The notes under the pieces are model-generated. The model did no database searches, had not been told where the DNA came from, and worked only from the letters and a program-made list of their open reading frames with translations. The position numbers and the translations under genes were made by a program. A stretch of DNA of 64,000 nucleotides, from assembly GCA_905250025.1 (NCBI GenBank), contig CAJNOJ010000147.1, forward strand, positions 186,001 through 250,000. The letters run 5' to 3'. Positions 54,219 through 64,000 of this stretch are shown here, piece after piece. The stretch is from Adineta ricciae. Taxonomy: Eukaryota > Rotifera > Eurotatoria > Adinetida > Adinetidae. The number at the start of each line of letters is the position of its first letter. Positions within the stretch are counted from its first letter, which is position 1.

Positions 54219-54548
54219 AATCGAAAAGAGATCCACAGCAAATCCTATACATATGTACTGACAACTAACAAGTGGAGGATTCAGAATCGAAAAGAGATCC
54301 ACAACAAATTCTATACATATGTACTGACAACAAACAAGTGGAGGATTCAGAATCGAAAAGAGATCCACAGCAAATCTTATACATATGTACTGACAACTAA
54401 CAAGTGGAGGGTCCAAAATCGAAAGGGGGTCCGCAACAAATCCTATACATATGTACTGATAACTAACAAGCGGTAGATTCAGAATCGAAAAGAGATCAAC
54501 AACAAATCCTGTACATATGTACTGATAACTAACAAGTGATGGATTGGT
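54219..54548. repeat. 66-bp minisatellite, five units
   Basis: Units start AATCGAAAAGAGATCC at 54219, 54285, 54351, 54417 and 54483, each 66 bp with a few substitutions (the fourth is the most diverged). Because 66 is a multiple of three, a minus-strand frame stays open through it (QYICIGFVADPLSIL type); I do not treat that as a gene. Confidence 0.85.
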
Positions 54549-56379
54549 ACCGCGGTTGTAGCGGAAGAGGTTTTGTGCTTGGTAGGAATCGGAGAATGGG
54601 AAAGCAGGGGTGAATATATATTCTTTAGTGTTCGTAGAAATATAGGTGATGAGGAATAGAGCAAAAGAATCTTTCACATCGTTTGAGGTTGCATTGTGTC
54701 AGGCTACTAATCGAAAATTCTACGAATAGGCATGTTTAAGGGGAAGTATTCATATGTTGAATTAGATTGAATTCTACGAATTTGCATGTGATAGAATATT
54801 CAATATCGGGTAGATGTGGGCGGCAGTGCATTGCGAAGCTATGTGTACTGTGTGCATTCATTGTCACAGTGAAGGATTTGGTATGTAGACTGCGATGCCT
54901 GTTTTTGTATGATTGTGAATAACTCCTGAATTTATGGAATACTCATTGGCTCGCGTTTTTCAGTTTCAAGGGGAATGGTCGTTAACATAATGTGGATTAT
55001 TTGGGGCTATTTTTTGCGAAAAGCGCTCAATGGGCCAAATCAGTTCGTGAGCCGTGCGACTAATAAAATGGATTTTTGAGGAATACTAACGAGTACAAAA
55101 TAGAGTCAATGAATACAGGGATTGTTTGTAAGACAACGTAGTTATAACCGTTTACCTGATGAGATATATCCGAGGAATGTGAGGCGTCATTGTCGGAAGG
55201 AACCGCGTATAAACTTGTAATGAAATCCCTTGGTACAAGTATTATAAAGGTCATTGACATCCTCAAAAAGATTGCGCAACATACACGGGTGTATCTACCA
55301 AAACTCGTCAGGTTTTTCCAGGAATGTCGCCCCATTCTGATACAACTTTGATGATTTGCAGATGTTTGAGTAGTGGTAACTTCGGCGATAAAAATTTGGC
55401 AGGTAAAAACGGAAATATTTCACTTCACTAAATACGGACGATAGCAATAGAACCGCAGATAATTTTAAAATGATGGAACTACATTTTAGAGACAGTGTAC
55501 ATGAAATCTAATTAAGAAAAACTAATTCATCATGTCTGGAATGTTTGCTCTGCTTGATAATAAAACCGAGGAAACAGCAGGCTAGGTGTTAGCTTTCCCT
55601 TACAATCCAAAGACTCCTGCCCACTAGACGTCGATAGGCGGAACGGAAGGTAACGGGAAAAAAGCTGATGATCGGTATCGGTTCCGTTAGTGTGTGTGTG
55701 GTTGTCCTACTTCGGAATTGGAGGAATGAATGACGTGATTCGAGGCCTTCGTGATAACGTTTATTCATAACGACGAGAGAAGAAAACGACTTATGTCGAT
55801 CACAGTTCAAAGACAACTGCCTCTGTCTGATCTTACAAGTTCAAAGAGCGGTCAGACAGGTGGCATAGAGAGAAACCAGAGAGAAAGAGATCTATATATT
55901 ATGGCATCGAACCGCACATAGGACATGTAGATCTGAACAAGAAGAAAGAAAGAAAAAAAGGTAGCGATAATAATGTACTATCTGTTATCGCTAACACTAG
56001 GGCATGTTAGAAGGCATAAGCAGGTCTAGTAAACTACGGCTTCAGAATATCTCGCCCAGGCCACTTTTGATGGAAACCTCGAAATATCTTCCAAATCCAT
56101 CTTAGAATGAATCGGTTTTTCAAAGTTCAGAATATTCTGTTGAAGATTTTCATGAGGATTCAGAGTATTACGTTGATATTTAGGTTTGACCCAGTTTTCA
56201 TAGAGAAAAATCAAGTTTCTGTGAAAGTGACCGTAAAACGTTGGTAGCATTTTTACTATCTACCATGGAAGATAAAAATAAAATTTCAGTTATATTATTT
56301 ACTACCAGAATGGTCAGCATCAAGAACTTGCGCAACGCTGAAGGTCTTATTAGAATCGGAGCATGTCACCGGACAGGCT

Positions 56380-56575
56380 GACGATTTTTCCCGGATACAG
56401 CGATATACTAATTTTATCGGATTTCTGAGATTTTCAAAATTCCGGCTCCGACGACCGGATCCTATCGGAATATATTGGTAATCCGACAGTCAGATTCCAA
56501 TGCAATTCCGTCACCAGGAATCCGATCGGATTTTATCGGGTGGTCGGATCCAACATCGGATTGGTTGACCTGGGT
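56380..56575. repeat. GGATCC-rich dispersed repeat, opposite orientation
   Basis: Dense in ATCCGA/TCGGAT and GGATCC words, ending GGTTGACCTGGGTATGG. This end is the reverse complement of the ACCCAGGTCAACC-type edges of the other copies. Confidence 0.5.
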
Positions 56576-56796
56576 ATGGCGCACCCGTTAGATGATTCAC
56601 CTTTACAATCTAACATCCCCGAGTCGAACACAATGCATGAAATGAATGTGATAAGCTGTATAGTTATTCTGTCTTGTTAGTCAACAGCCTTCTCAGTAAG
56701 TCAGATGAAAAAAATAGTTAAAGCGAAGCAAAAAAGTATAGTCTTGAAGAGTTCAGTCAGTTTGAATGACATCAAAACATGAGGCTACTTGTAATA

Positions 56797-59771
56797 TCAG
56801 AAGTGAGTTAAGTTTCTTTGCTTTTGTTCACCAATACAGGAGAGAGCCGTTTCATAATTTGGTGGAAGTCCCTCGGGGCGACGAATCGGTGTTGTCGGCA
56901 ACGAAATGCTATATGGAATTCGAGTACTATCGTTGTTATTTGACTCATGAAAAGGTATTTTTTTCAATTTCAATGCATGTGCAGACAAAGCTGGTGGTTG
57001 ATAACGATTTCGTTGACACTTGTATCGATAGATACAAATACCACATATACAGAAGATACCAAGCCAAATCGATAGAACGATCATAAATGTTCGGACATCT
57101 TCAGGACTGTAGTGATAACCAATTTGATATGTTGTTTCACGTGAACAAGATGAAACTGTGTATAAAGAAAAAAATTTTTAGATAACTGGCAGATACCCTT
57201 CGCTTTCATTAGATGGACTAAAGTTTCGATCTGACTAATATCAATTAGTTGTGTTGTCAGTAACCTCATCTTTCACAGACGATCAACGTCGATGATCAAG
57301 GAACAACTCATACGTGTGGCTTTCGGTATTTTCATCGAAGAAGATACATCTTTCAGCGTAAACATTTAATCAATCACTTACCTAGTGCTGAGAATGATTT
57401 ATTGCTGGATGGGGTGAGCAATAAGAAACGAACAAAATCGGGACCGCTCGTCTGGATTGAGAAACTTCCTTTTATACAGGGTGAATATGTTGTCACCATC
57501 AAAACGTACATATGTTCGTATTGCATCGTGAGAGTCATTCGAAATTGTTTCTTACCAGCGGTGTCATCATCACATGCGATTAAATTTACAAAAGGATTGG
57601 ACGGATCAAAAGAATTATTATAAAAACAACCGTAAGTGTCCCATGAACTATCACTTGTGAAAGTGTATGTATCAGTTGCAAAGGCTGTTACTTGAAGAGT
57701 CTGGTAGTAATAGGCGGAGTCTGAAGCACCATTAGGTCGAGCGAATACTGGACTGTTTGATGAAAAGTTGTCAAAATAAGTTGATAGTATTGCAGGTGAT
57801 GTCGTGGCTAAAATACTTCAAACATTAATTTCAATGTAAAGTACAAGATTCAACTTCTGACATTGAGATTAATCTAGAAGTTGCATGATGCGAACATGAA
57901 TGCACAAAAAATCTGAATATGACTTTTTATCATATTTACTCACTTGTTGTCGCGGTGGATGTGCTTGTTGGTAGTACATATGTTGTTAAATCAATGAATC
58001 CTGGACCGACTGCTTTGACGGAGAAAGCTCCCATGGTCCCTGCAGTATGCGTTGTGACCATCAAAACATACACTTCTTGGTGCTGGAGAGTAATATTGAT
58101 TTGAAATCCTTGGTCACGGCCACCATCATCATCACATGTGATCAAATTCTGAGAGAAGTTCAATGGACTGTAAGAATTCTTGTAAAAACAGCCATAAGTG
58201 CTCAAATAACTATCGCTTGTAAAAGTGTAGTTACCATTTCTAACAACTTTTACTTGAATCATCTCATAAAAGTAATAATCATCTCCTGTACGATTGAATC
58301 CAAAGAATATTGGCGTATCGTATGACAAGAGGCCAGTGTATGTTGAAAACATAATCACCGAAGTCGGGGCTAAAAGAACGTGAACACGGTTCAGTTTTAG
58401 ATTCAGTTTCAAAATGGGTTAATGTCTCATGTAATCTCGGGATACGATTTGACGGCAAAAAACAGTCGTTCAAGACGATGCAAAGAGAAAAGGTGTGGAT
58501 GTGAATGAATAAATGGGTATTGTAAATAGATCTTTCTCATTCACATCCAGATTCACTCACTTGATGTTATTATAGGTTCATGTGTCGGTGGTGCGATTGA
58601 TTTGAAATTTACGTTGTCCGGTCCATCGACACTGATCTTAAAATCTCCCGTATGATTGGGCCAATACGTTGTCACAATTAAGAAAATTGTTTGTACGCGT
58701 TGTAGGGTAACGTTGATTCGAAAATCCGGCACCCCATACATTTTATCGCCACATATAATAAGATTTCGATATGGATATAATAGATCGACATGATCATGAT
58801 ATAAGCAGCCATATGTGTCGATTAAACTACTACTTGCGAAAATATATGTACCATTTGTGTCTGTAGTAACTCGAAGAGCTTCATAATAGAAGTAAAAATG
58901 GTAATTAAAAAAATGCGGCCGATAGAATATTGGACTGTTTGATGACAAGGAGCTCGAGAAAGTGGATATGACAGGAGGTGGCATCGTAGCTAAAGAATAT
59001 TTAAAAAAACATGCATTGTATCTGACGTGAAAGTATTCGTAACATAGAACTCGTCAGCAAAACATGTGTTTGCAGTTCAACCGGATCCTTTTCATAGTGA
59101 CGGTCTGTATCCAGCTGCTCGAACAAATCAGTAGGTCACGTCATGTTCAAGTTGCAAGAGAATAAGAATTTTTATATGTAATAAGCGCTTTTCAATTGAA
59201 CGAGAACATTTACTCTTAGACGTTTTTTCAAATTTTAATTGTTCTAATTCTAGAGCCCTCACTATTTCTTTATCAATAGTGTTTATTTATTATGTATAGC
59301 TACTTCAATCAACTTACATGTTATTTCCATGGGTCTACTGGTAGATGGTGTTAATGATGTTATCCTAAGATATTCCGGACCCACTGCATTGATCGTAAAA
59401 CGTCTCGTCCAATCGATTTGATATGTCGTTACAATCAAAACATATGTTTGTGCAAACTGCAAGTAAACGTCGATTTGAGACTCATCGCTTTCACCACTCT
59501 TATCTTCACATGTGATAAGATTTTGATATGGATAGGATGGATCAACTGGATTATCGTATAAACAGATATACGTGTCCCATGGACTATTACTAGTGAAAGT
59601 GTATGTACCATCTGTCTGAACCGTAAATTGAAGGGCCTGATAATGGTAATAGCCTGCAACAGTAGCATGAGGTCGGATAAAAACCGGGCTGGCTGAAGAC
59701 AAGGAGTCCGAATAGGTAGATAAGATAACAGTTGTCGTCGTAGCTAGAATAAATGGAACACATAAAGGCAT
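56797..59771 (-). CDS. Type I membrane protein with four beta-sandwich modules and PPxY tail
   Basis: Exons 59318..59743, 58561..58989, 57944..58369, 57382..57807 and 56797..57155, all phase 1. The first four are 426-429 bp, each one module of about 142 aa with the pattern STY...SPVF.RP, YYY..LQVT...YTFTS.S..DTYGCLY, NLI.CDD, TYVLIVTTY and F.I...GP, like the pre-peptidase C-terminal sandwiches common in bdelloids. The last exon has a Cys-containing juxtamembrane segment, a helix (FMIVLSIWLGIFCICGICIY), a basic stretch and PPNYETAL (PPxY). ATG 59771 would read straight into module 1, but since the other modules all begin at splice acceptors, the true signal-peptide exon may be upstream and unseen. 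Confidence 0.65.
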
Positions 59772-60103
59772 CGGTTTTTGAAATCTCTATAGAAACGGAT
59801 CTTAGTCATAGCGGACATCGAAATTTTATGACTGCTCTCGAGACCTAACTACACTTATGCAGCTAAAAACGAGTTATTTTCAAAAGAGAATCTAACTATA
59901 GAATATTCATAAATATGTCAAGAGTGAGCAAACATTAGTCAGACGAATGAATAAAATTATATTCGACTTGACATGATAGATGCTATGCTTATGTAATCTT
60001 GTGGTAGTAACCGTTGGTAATATTTTCGGACTACGGATGACTATGGCAGTTGGACCACCAGTTGATAGAATTGAATATTCACCTAGCTTCTGCAGTAGTG
60101 TCA

Positions 60104-60705
60104 AACTCGAAAACTGAATTCAGTTATTCAACTATTGCTTCAGTTTTTCGGTTTTTCAGTTATTATAGAGGACATTCTGAAAGATGTTTTCAGTCACTAC
60201 CATAACCTAAATCACTAGTGGTAACCAAAACACCTGCATATTTCCTAGATAAATTTCGACACCCGCTTGATTTTCCACACCTCATAGAACAATTACCCTT
60301 CGTAACATATCCACACGGGAACTATTTTCCTTCACCAACTGCTAAGGGCAATACCATCTCAGTTCGAAACTACTACCTAGACACAAGAACAAAGTACCTC
60401 CCAAAAGTAACAGTTTCTCTACGAGCGCTCAGACGGTCTAAAACCGTCTTCGCTAATCCTTCGCTCCGTTTTCCCAACGCTCCACAGCATACAAAACCCA
60501 CTCATAAATGATATCTCATACACACTCTCACCTACACCCGCACTTAGATAATACCCCATAGACACCCTCACCTGCACCCTCACTTAGATGATATTCCATA
60601 CACATGAATAACTGAAAAACTGAAAATTCAGGTACTCAAGTATAGTAGTTGAGTAACTGAATAACTGAAGTAATAACTGAATTCAGCTTTCGAGTATTAC
60701 ATGTA
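60104..60705. mobile_element. Inverted-repeat element (CAGTTATT-rich)
   Basis: The left arm at about 60104..60170 (ACTCGAAAACTGAATTCAG, then repeated CAGTTATT/TTTTCAGT words) is matched inverted at about 60605..60705 (reading CTGAATTCAGCTTTCGAGT). About 430 bp lie between, with an open plus-strand frame at 60218 that has no recognisable domain. No target-site duplication was seen. Likely a foldback or MITE-like element. Confidence 0.5.
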
Positions 60706-60905
60706 TGGCATTCTGCAATAACAAACATCTCAGATCAAGAAAGGTGGTGCTCAAAATTAGGAACCATTCTCGATTTAAAGAAAATTAACCTTTCACACCG
60801 AAATACTATTTGAGCTACAGAATTGAGGTAGTCGAAATTTAATGTGCATTCATCTGAAGAGGTGCGAACAAAAGTCTGATAGGGAACTGTTCATCATGTT
60901 CTCGC

Positions 60906-61393
60906 TAGGGATGTACCGAGACCGAGACATGACCGAGAGTCTCGGGCGAGACAGTCTCGGTCTCGGGTGTCTTGGGCGAGATCTCGGTCTGTCTCGGTCT
61001 TAATGAAGTCGGTCTCCAAAAATGTCAACTGTGTGCAAAATTAAATTTAGAACCTTTCACGTATGGTCCGCTGTTGAGTTTAAAATAGCATTCGCAAGAA
61101 TTTATTATTTATTTATGAAAAACTAACAAATCTGTGTTTATTTATCATTTATAAACACTTTTTCAGGCAAAATAGCGTTACTAAAGTGTAGCAATTATGA
61201 ACCTTTATGAATCAGCTCCTTTTATACTCAACAGTGGTATGGTGACTAAAATTTGGATGAACGAGAAGCTCGATGTCTCGGCGAGACTACGAGATTTCGA
61301 CCGAGATCTCACCCAAGACCGAGATGACCGAGACCGAGATAGCCGAGACCGAGACTGACCGAGCCCGAGAATCTCGGTCTCGGTACATCCCTA
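60906..61393. mobile_element. Non-autonomous hAT-like DNA transposon
   Basis: 488 bp with perfect 22-bp terminal inverted repeats (TAGGGATGTACCGAGACCGA..., and its reverse complement at 61372..61393), flanked on both sides by the 8-bp direct repeat GTTCTCGC (60898..60905 and 61394..61401). An 8-bp target duplication with TAGGGATG-type ends is characteristic of the hAT superfamily. The subterminal regions are dense in CGAGAC/GTCTCG words; the interior is AT-rich with no transposase frame, so it must be mobilised in trans. Perfect repeats suggest a young insertion. Confidence 0.85.
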
Positions 61394-61411
61394 GTTCTCG
61401 CTAATCATTTC

Positions 61412-61735
61412 TCATTCTGCTTTACTCAAACATTCTATGACCAGCAACACTAAAACTTGGTTTAAATTCTTACTTTGGATACAACTGAGAACAATTCCAA
61501 CAATGAAAATAGTGATAAGCGATGAATCAACATGCGAACCGCCAAACAGTCGCAAGCACTTTCCTGGTATACGACCGACTGCGTCTGCTATTCTTGAGTA
61601 TTTCTTTGAATTCAGATGAAGAACATTGGATAGAAGTATATCGTTCATTTGTCGATATCTATCTGAATTTGAATCGATAGCGTCTACCGTGATTGTCAAA
61701 AAATCGGCGAAAGAATCTGAAAATAGTATTATCAT
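61412..61735 (-). CDS. Hypothetical 107-aa frame with one membrane helix
   Basis: Open frame from 61735 with a hydrophobic stretch (SSLITIFIVGIVLSCI) near the middle and a helical N-terminus (RYRQMNDILLSNVLHLNSKK). A candidate splice acceptor (TTTTCAG) lies just inside the start, so it may be the last exon of a gene whose upstream exons I cannot find. It sits next to the hAT-like element. No family recognised; could be spurious. Confidence 0.25.
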   Translation of the reverse strand: MIILFSDSFADFLTITVDAIDSNSDRYRQMNDILLSNVLHLNSKKYSRIADAVGRIPGKCLRLFGGSHVDSSLITIFIVGIVLSCIQSKNLNQVLVLLVIECLSKAE

Positions 61736-62334
61736 CTTAACGAGATTGTAAAGAAATCATTGCTTTATACTCTTTTGTCGTTCTTTTGATTTTATCGTGT
61801 TTGTCATAGATAACGCTAATCTATGTTTGTCGAAAAAGAAAAATTATTCAATAAAAATGCTGGCAGTGAATGGTGAGTGGAGAAATGAAGAACAACACCA
61901 AAACACCCATCCAGACCCCACCCACAGGGTAAGCTTCCTGTTATCAAAACTTCAACCTGAATATGACTTCCACATCTGAGTATGTGCAATAATCTATTGA
62001 TTAAATCTAAAGATGTGTGAATCGATCGTTTTATCGTGTGGGTCATCTACATGAAAACACTCCGACCCTCACCCTCAGGAGTCTGAATGCCCAAATATCG
62101 TTTGATTCTACTATTGGACAACGTCATTTTCTATAGCAGTCATGTGGATAAAATAAACAGTGACTAGATCACTTCGTCAAATTGAAAGAGTAAACGAAGA
62201 CTTTTAAAAAACGAAAAAAAAAAACTGAGCTCAAAGAGCATAACTAAACATTTGTATTAGAAGAAAGGAAATGATGTCTTTGACGGCATTTATTGGATAT
62301 ATTTTCTTTATAATTCCGCTCGAAAGGATCGTGA

Positions 62335-62487
62335 ATGAGTATCGTTGACATGGACATATTCACTATTGGCGTGGGTCATTGTCCGGATTACCACTTGCTG
62401 CAATTGTTGTTTGTGTGTTCGCAGTTCCTCCGTTTTTGCCTTCGGATTCGAATCAAGCCATTTCACTTGTTGTTCGATCGCCTCTGC
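62335..62487 (-). pseudogene. Hsp70 C-terminal fragment, cut at the N near 62489
   Basis: Encodes AEAIEQQVKWLDSNPKAKTEELRTHKQQLQQVV-type sequence (given here only as its key parts: AIEQQVKWLDSNPKAK and EELRTHKQQLQQVV), matching the lid helices of Hsp70/BiP (family WLDSN...EEFE..QKELE). Everything upstream in the gene is missing at the N base; downstream, a GTAAT donor may end the exon. Either an assembly fragment of a real Hsp70 gene or a decayed piece. Confidence 0.6.
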
Positions 62488-62529
62488 ANAAATAAAAACT
62501 CGAGTTATGGGAAAACTGAGCATACCACT

Positions 62530-62800
62530 ATATAGAGCTCGTTGAGTTCTACGTGGAACGCTGTTTGGCACGGTTGGAACGCATTCCTGAACGAATATGG
62601 GAAGCTTTTACTCGAATATGGTGCCAGTATTTTATTAAAAAAATGAAGTATTTTTTAATTTTTTTAACTATCGTTTGAACTATGGAAAATATAAATACAC
62701 CATTAGATAGAGCTCGCCGAGTTCTACTTGGAACGCTGATTGGAACGCATTCCTAAACGAATGTGGAAAGCTTTTACTCGAATATGGTGCTAACTTCACC
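62530..62800 (+). repeat. Pair of about 100-bp direct repeats
   Basis: 62530..62634 (AGAGCTCGTTGAGTTCTACG ... CTTTTACTCGAATATGGTGC) recurs at about 62706..62791 with several substitutions and a small gap. Both precede the duplicated 2OG-oxygenase flank. Unknown nature; no ORF of note. Confidence 0.65.
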
Positions 62801-62810
62801 AACGTGTCGT

Positions 62811-64000
62811 GCAAAGCCATTTGATAAATAAAAGTATGTCACAGTTTGGTGGCAACAATTTTGTACGGAAAATTCAAACTGATGCTCTCTTTGCATTAGT
62901 CGCTAGCTATTATGTTTTTATAGTACGTCTATAACACTATTTTAATTTTCAAGAAAAGTTTATTTTCGCAAGAAGTAGAAATGATTTTCAGTTGAAATGC
63001 CACTCGTTCGTATTATTTCGCATCCATATTTTCTGAAATAAGATTGGATCTTCTCTGTACGTGTAAAGGACGTCAACAACGATTTTTCGTACAAATAAAA
63101 GTGTTGATTTTCTTGTTTGTCTTAGAAGAAAAAAAACTATGCGTATCAATGTTAACTATGACTCATCGTAATTCGTGTTTTACAGAATATGTTAGAAAGC
63201 AATCATACAGTGCAAATGACAGATATTATTTCTCGTTCCACTACTACGCAAATGAACTTAATTGTCTTTTTTTCGCATAGTATATGTGTAAAAAAAATAA
63301 TATCAATTACAACTTATTTCGCAGTCAAAGAATTTTGATGTAACGAACAGCAACGTTTTTCTTTAGTGTCGCCATTTGAGTAATGTCGAGAAGAAAGAGT
63401 TCGACGATGGCTTTTTCTTTGTCGTTGGAAATCGAATTGTCAAATGTTCAACACCAACTTTACTCATTGATAGACCACGTTCATTTTCCACGCGTTTCAT
63501 CACTGTATTCAACGTTTCGTTCCTCGCTGATATTATCAGAGGCTCTGAGTTTGGTTGATTCGCAATTTGAATTTGAGTATTCTCAGGTAAAACCAAAGGT
63601 GTATCATCATTCTCAAGTAGGCTGTCGACCTGAGCGTTGGTACATACTTCTTGCCAAATGGTAAGACGTGCTTGATTGTTTTTTTTCGGATAAACAACAC
63701 GATGGATACCGGTTTTAAAACGATCTTCGGTCAAAACACTGATTGCTTCACCTAACCATATAACGCCAATATTATTACGTTGATCTGATTGTGAATTATT
63801 CGGTCCATCAATCCATTTATTGTCATTTCGATCTTGTAGTTGAAGACCGTCGCATGTCGATAGGATACTCAACGAAAACAGACCTGGGTCATAGTGAGGA
63901 ACACAATTCACTTCATTTGTATTCAAACCAACAGCTGGCTGTTCCATAGATCCTATTCTTTCATTGAAATAATTGGCAATGTCCAACATATTGAATGGAG
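62811..64000 (+). repeat. Duplicated segment carrying the 2OG oxygenase, copy 2
   Basis: Aligns with 41903..43092 in the same orientation and continues past the window end. Its bases 62887..63082 also occur, inverted and apparently identical, at 16691..16886. Confidence 0.85.
63363..64000 (-). CDS. Isopenicillin-N-synthase-type Fe(II)/2OG oxygenase, copy 2, 5' part outside window
   Basis: C-terminal 212 or so codons of a close paralogue of the gene at 42461. It keeps the whole catalytic set: VPHYDPGLFSLSIL, FKTGIHRVVYP and NQARLTIWQE. Differences include N-to-K in PKKNNQ and an altered C-terminus (STLLKWRH against SKLFKW). No disabling change in the visible part. The start codon and N-terminal domain lie beyond 64000. 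Confidence 0.8.
   Translation of the reverse strand, partial: PFNMLDIANYFNERIGSMEQPAVGLNTNEVNCVPHYDPGLFSLSILSTCDGLQLQDRNDNKWIDGPNNSQSDQRNNIGVIWLGEAISVLTEDRFKTGIHRVVYPKKNNQARLTIWQEVCTNAQVDSLLENDDTPLVLPENTQIQIANQPNSEPLIISARNETLNTVMKRVENERGLSMSKVGVEHLTIRFPTTKKKPSSNSFFSTLLKWRH

Larger units (their letters stand above)
52373..56796. other. Gene-poor region with minisatellite and dispersed repeats
   Basis: 4.4 kb with no supported gene. A 64-codon minus-strand frame at 52437..52631 has a hydrophobic C-terminus (LFSFLFISVCVFFVFM) but no other support. Contains GGATCC-rich repeats near 53135 and 56380 and the 66-bp minisatellite. The interval between the two GGATCC repeats could be a decayed element, though no transposon protein is visible. 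Confidence 0.45.

Noticed and set aside
54180..54677. Minus-strand frame with repeated QYICIGF units
   Set aside because: Produced by a 66-bp minisatellite whose period is a multiple of three; no signal outside the repeat.
60218..60511. 97-codon plus-strand frame inside an inverted-repeat element
   Set aside because: No recognisable domain and lies within repeat DNA.
1..64000. CRISPR arrays, rRNA, tRNA, bacterial operons, telomeric repeats
   Set aside because: No regularly spaced repeat-spacer pattern, no rRNA-like block and no tandem telomere motif were seen; tRNA search by eye is unreliable, so absence of tRNA is not claimed firmly.

Overview
The window looks like nuclear DNA of a bdelloid rotifer (Adineta/Rotaria type). 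It is AT-rich, with many short GT-AG introns of about 45-60 bp. It carries gene types I associate with bdelloids: an ADP-ribosyltransferase fused to kinesin-light-chain-type TPRs, NHL-repeat and polycystin-like remnants, four-module beta-sandwich membrane proteins and Thr-rich secreted proteins. It also holds several genes of bacterial or fungal type (GH31 glycosidase, CmcI-like and CmcJ-like enzymes, an isopenicillin-N-synthase-type oxygenase, an amidase fragment). The organism call rests on family knowledge; no search was run.

Region 1-13821 (copy A) and region 22318-32748 (copy B) are the same gene block in direct orientation: FAD monooxygenase, secreted coiled-coil protein, ADISSP/C20orf27-like protein, an array of two-TM membrane proteins, a CRAL-TRIO protein, a small two-TM PPxY protein and a dead NHL/GPS/TM/PLAT polycystin-like gene. 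The copies have decayed in complementary ways. Copy A has a nonsense mutation in CRAL-TRIO and a frameshift in the PPxY gene; copy B keeps both but has a chimeric two-TM gene without ATG and a frameshifted third two-TM gene.

Between the copies (14.3-22.3 kb) lie a 187-aa unknown protein, the Thr-rich tail of a secreted protein, a truncated Cys-rich/amidase gene, a five-exon gene joining an inactive FSH/OVCA2-type hydrolase to leucine-rich repeats, and a CmcJ/NvfI-type Fe(II)/2OG oxygenase. From 33.8 kb: the ART-TPR gene, 3.5 kb of gene-poor DNA with miniature inverted-repeat elements, a truncated choice-of-anchor-A gene, a 2OG oxygenase divergent from a GH31 glycosidase, a ten-exon type I membrane protein, an EGF/LamG pseudogene and a CmcI-like type II membrane enzyme. 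Then comes about 4.4 kb with a 66-bp minisatellite, a membrane protein with four exon-sized modules and a PPxY tail, a non-autonomous hAT-like element with an 8-bp target-site duplication, an Hsp70 fragment, and a second copy of the 2OG oxygenase running off the window.

Single N bases at 16887, 38052, 40445 and 62488-62489 look like assembly joins. Three of them truncate genes, and a 196-bp stretch beside one is identical, inverted, to sequence near another. The A/B tandem arrangement crosses the 16887 join, so it could be two homologous chromosome copies placed end to end rather than a true tandem. Two-exon and longer gene models were built by hand from splice consensus and reading-frame closure.
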